DNA of 39,049 bases from JAFIHK01 sp041441455 (GTDB lineage Bacteria; Bacteroidota; Bacteroidia; Bacteroidales; UBA932): contig JASDTB010000002.1 in the NCBI GenBank assembly GCA_041441455.1, positions 1 through 39,049 of the forward strand, read 5' to 3'. The notes beneath the pieces were generated by a model. That model did no database searches and was not told the DNA's origin. It saw only the letters and a program-made list of their open reading frames with translations. The position numbers and the translations under genes are program-made. Position 1 is the first letter of the stretch. Each line of letters opens with the position of its first letter. Shown piece by piece: positions 34,315-39,049 of this stretch.

Positions 34315-35637
34315 TTAGTTTGTCAGTTTATGAAGTTCGTCGATGCTAATAGGCTTCGACTCTAAAGTTACTACAGATCTTACATAGTCTAAAACTAGAT
34401 CGTCTTCAACTTTTTCGTAAATTCTGCGTCCCTCTTTTTCATTAGCCAACAAAGATTCAGCATATTGGTTCAATTGCTGCTCTGGTACATTTGGAAGACC
34501 ATACATTGCAAATTGATAAGCTGCTACTTTTTTAGCGTGGTTTACCAAGTCTTCTCTTTTCACTTCGATAGACTGATCTTTCTTCACAGACTCTCTGATC
34601 ATCTGCCAACGGAAATCTTGAGCAAATAGATGGAAATCTTTCTCAATCTCTTCCATTGTAAACTTACCTTCGTTTACTGTGTATAACCATCTCTTCAAGA
34701 ACTCCTCAGGAAGTTTGATAGCAGCTTTCTCGATAAGTGTATCTCTAGCGTCTAGCATGAATCTATAGTCACTCTCTTGAGCATACTCACCTTTCATTCT
34801 CTCAACGATCTTAGCATCAAACTCATCTTCGTTATTAACGACGCCCTCTCCGAACAATCTGTCAAAAAGATCTTTATCGGCAACCGCCTCAGCAAATCTC
34901 TTAACCTCTTTTATTGTCACATTGAAGATAGGATCCATACCCTCAAGCTCCTCTTTCTTAACTTTAAGCATTGCTGCTCTGTCAGTCTCGTTTTCGAATG
35001 CTTTATTAACATCTAAATCAAATGAGTCACCAGCTTTCTTGCCAATGAATTCAGCTTTAGCAGCCTCGCTAACTGAGCGAAGAGCAACATAAGTTCCCTC
35101 AACTCTAGTTTCACCTTGAACAAGATCAACAATCACAAAGTCATCGTTTTCAATTACTTCGGTGTTTTCTAGTTTGCCATGTTGTTTTAATAGATTGCTT
35201 CTGTACTCAGCTTTAGCCTCTTTCGAAATTTCAACTTCGTAGTAAGGAACCTTGATTGAGTTGTCAATCTTCAAATCTACCTTTGGAGCTAGTGCTACAT
35301 CAAACACAAACTCAAACTCCTCAGCAGTTTCCCAATCTATCTCTTTTTGTTCAGTTGTATTAGGAAGTGGTTCGCCAATTATGTTAATTTGATTATCTCT
35401 GATATGATTGTTCAGTCCATCGGAAATAAGTCCGTTAACTGCATCCAAAAGAGCATTTCTGCCGTGAAGCTTTTCGATTAGGCTCATAGGTGCCATACCT
35501 TTGCGGAAACCTTTTATATCAGCCTTTCTGCGGTAGTCGCTTAGAATTTTTTTACGCTTGTCAGAATAATCGTTTTTGTCGATGCCGATCGTCAGAGTCA
35601 GCGTCAAGTCATCAACATTCTTTTGTGTAACTTTCAT
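34315..35637 (-). CDS. tig: Trigger factor chaperone
   Basis: This 440-residue ribosome-associated chaperone has the ribosome-docking loop GFRKGMAPMSLIEK at about 41-54. A region corresponding to the peptidyl-prolyl isomerase domain is diverged (about 155-245). The C-terminal helical arms follow. I recognise it from the N terminus and the tig-clpP-clpX order. It begins 40 bases downstream of the tRNA-Leu terminator, so it needs its own promoter; I found no exact TAnnTTTG match there. Confidence 0.93.
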   Translation of the reverse strand: MKVTQKNVDDLTLTLTIGIDKNDYSDKRKKILSDYRRKADIKGFRKGMAPMSLIEKLHGRNALLDAVNGLISDGLNNHIRDNQINIIGEPLPNTTEQKEIDWETAEEFEFVFDVALAPKVDLKIDNSIKVPYYEVEISKEAKAEYRSNLLKQHGKLENTEVIENDDFVIVDLVQGETRVEGTYVALRSVSEAAKAEFIGKKAGDSFDLDVNKAFENETDRAAMLKVKKEELEGMDPIFNVTIKEVKRFAEAVADKDLFDRLFGEGVVNNEDEFDAKIVERMKGEYAQESDYRFMLDARDTLIEKAAIKLPEEFLKRWLYTVNEGKFTMEEIEKDFHLFAQDFRWQMIRESVKKDQSIEVKREDLVNHAKKVAAYQFAMYGLPNVPEQQLNQYAESLLANEKEGRRIYEKVEDDLVLDYVRSVVTLESKPISIDELHKLTN

Positions 35638-35675
35638 ATGTTTTTTTAATTAAATAGATGCACCATTTATGTTAT

Positions 35676-35713
35676 GTAAAAAAAGCAGATTACCAAACGG
35701 TATCTGCTTTTTG
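35676..35713 (-). terminator. Intrinsic terminator after tRNA-Leu
   Basis: The hairpin pairs aaaagcagattacc with ggtatctgctttt, with one bulged base. On the minus strand it ends in a run of about seven T and begins right after the tRNA 3' end. Confidence 0.88.
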
Positions 35714-35795
35714 TGCGGGCAAAGGGACTCGAACCCCCACGCCTCTCGGCACCAGATCCTAAGTCTGGCGCGGCTACCAATTACGCCATGCCCGC
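35714..35795 (-). tRNA. tRNA-Leu (TAG)
   Basis: Reading the minus strand, GCGGGCA (35795-35789) pairs with TGCCCGC (35721-35715), with an A discriminator at 35714. The anticodon loop is CTTAGGA, so the anticodon is TAG, reading CUN codons. The variable arm is long (TGCCGAGAGGCGT), as expected for a class II tRNA. The length is 82 nt and CCA is not encoded. Confidence 0.95.
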
Positions 35796-35806
35796 TTTGA
35801 GGACTG

Positions 35807-35814
35807 CAAAGGTA
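35807..35814 (-). promoter_or_regulatory. -7 element for tRNA-Leu
   Basis: The minus strand reads TACCTTTG, a TAnnTTTG match 11 bases before the tRNA. A TTG 19 bases further upstream fits the -33 position. Confidence 0.7.
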
Positions 35815-35855
35815 AGACAAATTTTTAATCCTCCAACTCTTTTTTGAAAAATTTT

Positions 35856-36707
35856 CTACTTTTTTTTCATCTTTACCTGAGCCCAACGATTATCTATTGC
35901 AACAGATACTTTTTCAAAACCAGCAGCTTTTGCTCCAACTTCAATTAAATCAACATCTTCCGCAAAAAAGCCACTTAATTGTAATACTCCTTGACTCTTC
36001 ATCACATTGGAGTATTTTTGGATATCGTCTAAAATTATGTTTCTATTAATATTTGCTAGAATGAGATCAAATTTCTCTTGAGATGCGAGTAATGATGCGT
36101 CTCCAGTTAAAATTTCAATTTCATCCCCTACTCTGTTTGCATTAGAATTCTCAATTGCAGATTCGGTAGCAGTTGGATCGATATCTATAGCTACGATTCT
36201 GGTAGAGCCTCCTTTCAAAGCTGCGAGGATGGCTAAGATTCCAGTTCCGCAACCCATATCCAATACCGATCGACCAGTAAGATCCTCTTTCAATAAAGCG
36301 CGCATCATCAGACTTGTTGTTTGATGGTGCCCAGTTCCAAATGCCATTTTGGGATCAATGGTAATTGTATATTTTGTCTCTGGAAGACCTTCATGAAAAC
36401 TTGCCTTTACTGTACACAAGTCGTCTATCACAATTGGCTGAAAATTTGACTCCCAAATCTTATTCCAATTCTCATTTTTAACCTTTTCGAAAGTGTAGCT
36501 AACATTAAAAGAGAAACCGCCCTCCTTCGAAGGCAGTATCTCGTTTAACTCATCCTCATTAAAGAGGTCCTCTTTTATATAAGCTGTTAAGAATTCGTCT
36601 GCATACTCATAACTCTCAAAACCCATCTCCTCTGTGAGGGCGACAAGTATCTCTGCATTCTCCTCATTATAAGAATCAAGACGAAAACGTACTGACAAAT
36701 AATTCAT
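35856..36707 (-). CDS. prmA: Ribosomal protein L11 methyltransferase
   Basis: This 283-residue SAM methyltransferase trimethylates lysines and the N terminus of ribosomal protein L11. The N-terminal ferredoxin-like L11-binding domain spans about 1-95. The methyltransferase domain has FGTGHHQTTSLM, DMGCGTGILAILAA (SAM loop, near 151) and DLILANINRN (catalytic-loop equivalent). Its first base overlaps the last base of tpiA. Confidence 0.93.
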   Translation of the reverse strand: MNYLSVRFRLDSYNEENAEILVALTEEMGFESYEYADEFLTAYIKEDLFNEDELNEILPSKEGGFSFNVSYTFEKVKNENWNKIWESNFQPIVIDDLCTVKASFHEGLPETKYTITIDPKMAFGTGHHQTTSLMMRALLKEDLTGRSVLDMGCGTGILAILAALKGGSTRIVAIDIDPTATESAIENSNANRVGDEIEILTGDASLLASQEKFDLILANINRNIILDDIQKYSNVMKSQGVLQLSGFFAEDVDLIEVGAKAAGFEKVSVAIDNRWAQVKMKKK

Positions 36708-37459
36708 TAGAATGATTTAGCTATTTCAATGAAGTCTTGAGCTACCAGTGAAGCGCCTCCAATTAGACCACCATCAACATCTGGTTGAGCGAAGATCTCT
36801 TTTGCATTCGAAGGTTTGCAGCTTCCACCATATAAAATTGGAGTTTTGTCTGCTGCCTCACCAAACTTACCAGCTAGAACTCTTCTGATATATGCATGCA
36901 TCTCTTGAGCTTGATCGGATGTAGCTGTTTTACCTGTACCAATTGCCCAAACTGGCTCATACGCTACTACTACATTTGCAAATTCAACACCTCTTAATTT
37001 GAATAAAACCTCTTTTAATTGCTCAGCTACAACTTCAAAGTGTCTGTTAGACTCTCTTTCATCAAGTTTTTCGCCAACGCAGAAGATTGGAACGATGCCT
37101 GCATTGATTGCAAGATTTACCTTTTTAAGTAAAGTCTCACTATTCTCTCCATAGTACTCTCTTCTCTCTGAGTGACCTAAAATCACATATTTACATCCAA
37201 CCGAGCCAAGCATCTTTATAGAAACTTCACCAGTATATGCACCAGACTCTTGATCAGCACAGTTTTGAGCAGAGAGTGCGATATCAGTATCTTTAAGCAT
37301 GTTTGCGACAGTAACCAAATGGGTAAATGGAGGTGCCACAACTAGGTCGCACTCTAAGTTTAGCTCTCCTTTAAGGAAAACAAGTTGTTTTACTAAAAAC
37401 TCCCCTTCGGCAATGGTAGTATTCATCTTCCAGTTACCGGCTACTATTTTCTTTCTCAT
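36707..37459 (-). CDS. tpiA: Triose-phosphate isomerase
   Basis: This 250-residue TIM-barrel glycolytic enzyme interconverts dihydroxyacetone phosphate and glyceraldehyde 3-phosphate. Catalytic Lys is in AGNWKMN (Lys12), His in LGHSERR (near 97), Glu in YEPVWAIGTGKTA (near 168), with the phosphate loop GGLIGGASL near 232. Full length and intact. Confidence 0.97.
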   Translation of the reverse strand: MRKKIVAGNWKMNTTIAEGEFLVKQLVFLKGELNLECDLVVAPPFTHLVTVANMLKDTDIALSAQNCADQESGAYTGEVSIKMLGSVGCKYVILGHSERREYYGENSETLLKKVNLAINAGIVPIFCVGEKLDERESNRHFEVVAEQLKEVLFKLRGVEFANVVVAYEPVWAIGTGKTATSDQAQEMHAYIRRVLAGKFGEAADKTPILYGGSCKPSNAKEIFAQPDVDGGLIGGASLVAQDFIEIAKSF

Positions 37460-37493
37460 ATACTTATGATTTAATTAATTACTTTACTAGTGG

Positions 37494-37501
37494 CAAATTT
37501 A
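37494..37501 (-). promoter_or_regulatory. -7 element for tpiA-prmA
   Basis: The minus strand reads TAAATTTG, a TAnnTTTG match 34 bases before the tpiA ATG. Confidence 0.6.
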
Positions 37502-37535
37502 AAAAAATTAAATAAAATGCTTCATATTTTTAAAT

Positions 37536-37543
37536 TATCTTTG
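37536..37543 (+). promoter_or_regulatory. -7 element for the FecCD permease
   Basis: TATCTTTG matches TAnnTTTG and ends 12 bases before the Met at 37556. It lies inside the longest open frame, which argues against the earlier Met at 37490. Confidence 0.65.
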
Positions 37544-37555
37544 CCCACGATAAAA

Positions 37556-38587
37556 ATGGCAAAAGTGGGTTCAAACAGCAGATATTTATATAAATACGCA
37601 ATCGCAACACTCTGTTTTGCGATCCTTCTTGCAGCAAATATTATGCTGGGCTCTGTCTCCATACCTGCATCTGATTCCATAGCGGCACTTCTTGGCAATT
37701 CAACTCCCGATTATGTACGTGAGATAATTTGGTCTTTTAGAGTACCAAAGGCAATTACTGCGCTGTTGGCAGGACTTGCCCTATCGATTTGCGGATTGCA
37801 AATGCAGACTCTTTTTAGAAATCCACTTGCAGACCCTTTTATTCTAGGAATTAGCGCTGGAGCAGGATTAGGGGTAGCTCTCTTTGTTATGGGATCGTCT
37901 GCCTTCGGGATAGACATCTCCTCATCGGCATACGCTTCATTTGGAATGGCTGCAGCTGGATGGACAGGTGCAATGGGAATAACATTGATAATAATGGCAG
38001 TCTCATCGAGACTTAAAGACAATCTATCTCTGCTTATTTTTGGAATCATGTCGGGTAGTGCAGTAACAGCTGTCATTAGCCTTTTACAATACTTTTCGTC
38101 CTCTGCCTCATTAAAATCATTTGTATTGTGGACAATGGGGAGTTTTTCGGGTCTTAACCAAGATCAGATTTATATCCTCACAATCATGGTAATCTGCGGA
38201 TTAGCTTTATCTATTTATAATATTAAAGATCTAAATGCCTTGCTAGCTGGTGAGACCTACGCTAAAAGTTTAGGAGTAAACCTACAATTCACTAGAATAA
38301 GAATTTTAACTGCCTCAACTTTGCTTGCAGGAAGTATTACCGCATTTTGCGGACCTGTTGGTTTTATTGGAATTGCTGTTCCACACATCTCAAGGATGAT
38401 CTTTAAGAATGCCGACCATAAAGTTCTTCTTCCGGCTACAGCTATACTTGGTGCAGCAATCATGCTATTTACTGATACTGTTTCCCAACTTCCTGGACAT
38501 TCAACTGTTCTCCCAGTTAATACTGTCAGTGCCCTAATTGGAATTCCTGTTATTCTAATGATCATTTTAAAACGTAAGATGCAATGA
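37556..38587 (+). CDS. FecCD/BtuC-type ABC transporter permease
   Basis: This is the membrane subunit of an importer for iron-siderophore, haem or cobalamin. It is 343 residues from the Met at 37556, the usual length for the family. It has about ten membrane segments and the motifs VRxPRxxxAxLxG as FRVPKAITALLAG, GLQMQTLFRNPLADPFILGISAGAGLG, and a late GPVGFIGIAVPHISRM for coupling to the ATPase. An in-frame Met at 37490 would add 22 residues but would begin upstream of the promoter. The start overlaps no neighbour. It overlaps the ATPase gene by 4 bases (ATGA). The substrate is not defined by sequence. Confidence 0.9.
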   Translation: MAKVGSNSRYLYKYAIATLCFAILLAANIMLGSVSIPASDSIAALLGNSTPDYVREIIWSFRVPKAITALLAGLALSICGLQMQTLFRNPLADPFILGISAGAGLGVALFVMGSSAFGIDISSSAYASFGMAAAGWTGAMGITLIIMAVSSRLKDNLSLLIFGIMSGSAVTAVISLLQYFSSSASLKSFVLWTMGSFSGLNQDQIYILTIMVICGLALSIYNIKDLNALLAGETYAKSLGVNLQFTRIRILTASTLLAGSITAFCGPVGFIGIAVPHISRMIFKNADHKVLLPATAILGAAIMLFTDTVSQLPGHSTVLPVNTVSALIGIPVILMIILKRKMQ

Positions 38588-39049
38588 TTAAGGTAGTAGA
38601 ATTAAAAGATCTTACACTTGGCTACAACAAGGTACTATTTAGTGGGATTAATGCTACTGCCCATGAAGGAGAGCTGATTGCGATAATTGGTCCAAATGGA
38701 ATGGGGAAAAGTACTCTTCTTAAAAGCATCTCTTCAATCATTGGTGTTATGGGAGGAGAGATCTCTCTCTTTGCAAAATCTGTAGACTCCTACTCTCATA
38801 AAGAGATCGCCAGCGTGCTTTCATTGGTTCCATCTAATTCACCAAGAACTGGAAATCTTTCACTTTTCGATATGATCTCTGCTGGAACATATAATCGTAC
38901 TGGTTGGATGGGAAATCTGGATGATGCTGAGAGACAAAATGTACTTGCTGTAATTGAAAAAGTTGGGTTGGAGAGATATGTATATTCCGACTCTACAAAA
39001 TTGAGCGACGGAGAGTTTCAAAGGGCTGCAATTGCAAGAAGCCTTGTGC
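38584..39049 (+). CDS. FecE/BtuD-type ABC transporter ATPase (cut by window end)
   Basis: The first 155 codons of the ATPase partner of the permease are present. Walker A is GPNGMGKST (about 38-46) and the signature motif is LSDGE near 143. Walker B lies beyond the edge. At the position where the family usually has Gln of the Q-loop, the sequence reads LSLVPSNSPRTGNLSLFDM, so Gln appears replaced. I believe this variation occurs in related Bacteroidota transporters. The reading frame is open to the last base. Confidence 0.9.
   Translation, partial: MIKVVELKDLTLGYNKVLFSGINATAHEGELIAIIGPNGMGKSTLLKSISSIIGVMGGEISLFAKSVDSYSHKEIASVLSLVPSNSPRTGNLSLFDMISAGTYNRTGWMGNLDDAERQNVLAVIEKVGLERYVYSDSTKLSDGEFQRAAIARSLV

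Noticed and set aside
35650..35886. 78-residue minus-strand ORF
   Set aside because: It runs across the tRNA-Leu gene and its terminator and overlaps the end of prmA.
37711..38076. 121-residue minus-strand ORF
   Set aside because: Shadow of the FecCD permease; hydrophobic codons read in reverse give long open frames.

Overview
The window reads as chromosomal DNA from a member of the Bacteroidota, most likely Bacteroidales. The DNA is AT-rich. Nearly every transcription unit starts just downstream of the Bacteroidota -7 promoter element TAnnTTTG, Shine-Dalgarno sites are not evident, and the gene set fits the phylum: type III glutamine synthetase, a DAHP synthase/chorismate mutase fusion, DUF4296 and DUF6427-like proteins, and the tig-clpP-clpX cluster. 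There is no phage, transposase, CRISPR array or rRNA. The content is mostly housekeeping.

Layout. 1-416: gene-free, with a hairpin repeat, a purine-rich tract and a terminator. 417-487: tRNA-Cys. 538-8085 (minus strand): an aromatic amino acid operon, pheA - aminotransferase - tyrA - DAHP synthase/chorismate mutase, followed by an M1 aminopeptidase lipoprotein and an EamA transporter. It is preceded by a 27-codon Phe/Tyr-rich leader ORF and an attenuator. 8125-15278 (minus): a tightly packed run, glnN - purM - glutamate-racemase-like lipoprotein - DEDD exonuclease - rlmI-like methyltransferase - fRMsr. 15379-18064 (plus): dacB-type PBP4 and an aminotransferase. 18065-18835: a 0.77-kb gene-free island holding a terminator, a pyrimidine tetranucleotide tract and a near-perfect inverted repeat of the same hairpin family as at 160-235. 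18836-22701 (minus): polysaccharide deacetylase - purD - membrane protein - AraC/GyrI regulator. 22769-28433 (plus): DUF4296 lipoprotein - amidohydrolase - radical SAM - dtd - deoC - small outer-membrane protein - M20 dipeptidase, closed by a strong terminator. 28571-32377 (plus): a soluble multi-PAS histidine kinase. 32389-35637 (minus): tig-clpP-clpX. Then tRNA-Leu, prmA and tpiA (minus), and at the right edge a FecCD permease plus a truncated FecE/BtuD-type ATPase (plus).

The strongest finding is the classical-looking transcription attenuator in front of pheA. The leader peptide has the run FFNFFYYFF, overlaps a candidate antiterminator segment, and is followed by a perfect 10-bp stem and eight U residues. 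It would couple the whole Phe/Tyr pathway to charged tRNA-Phe and tRNA-Tyr. The second is a small family of hairpin repeats. In the 18.3-18.5 kb inverted repeat the arms match exactly while the G/C loop lies in the opposite orientation relative to them. Two of its sites abut degenerate 4-nt-periodic tracts.
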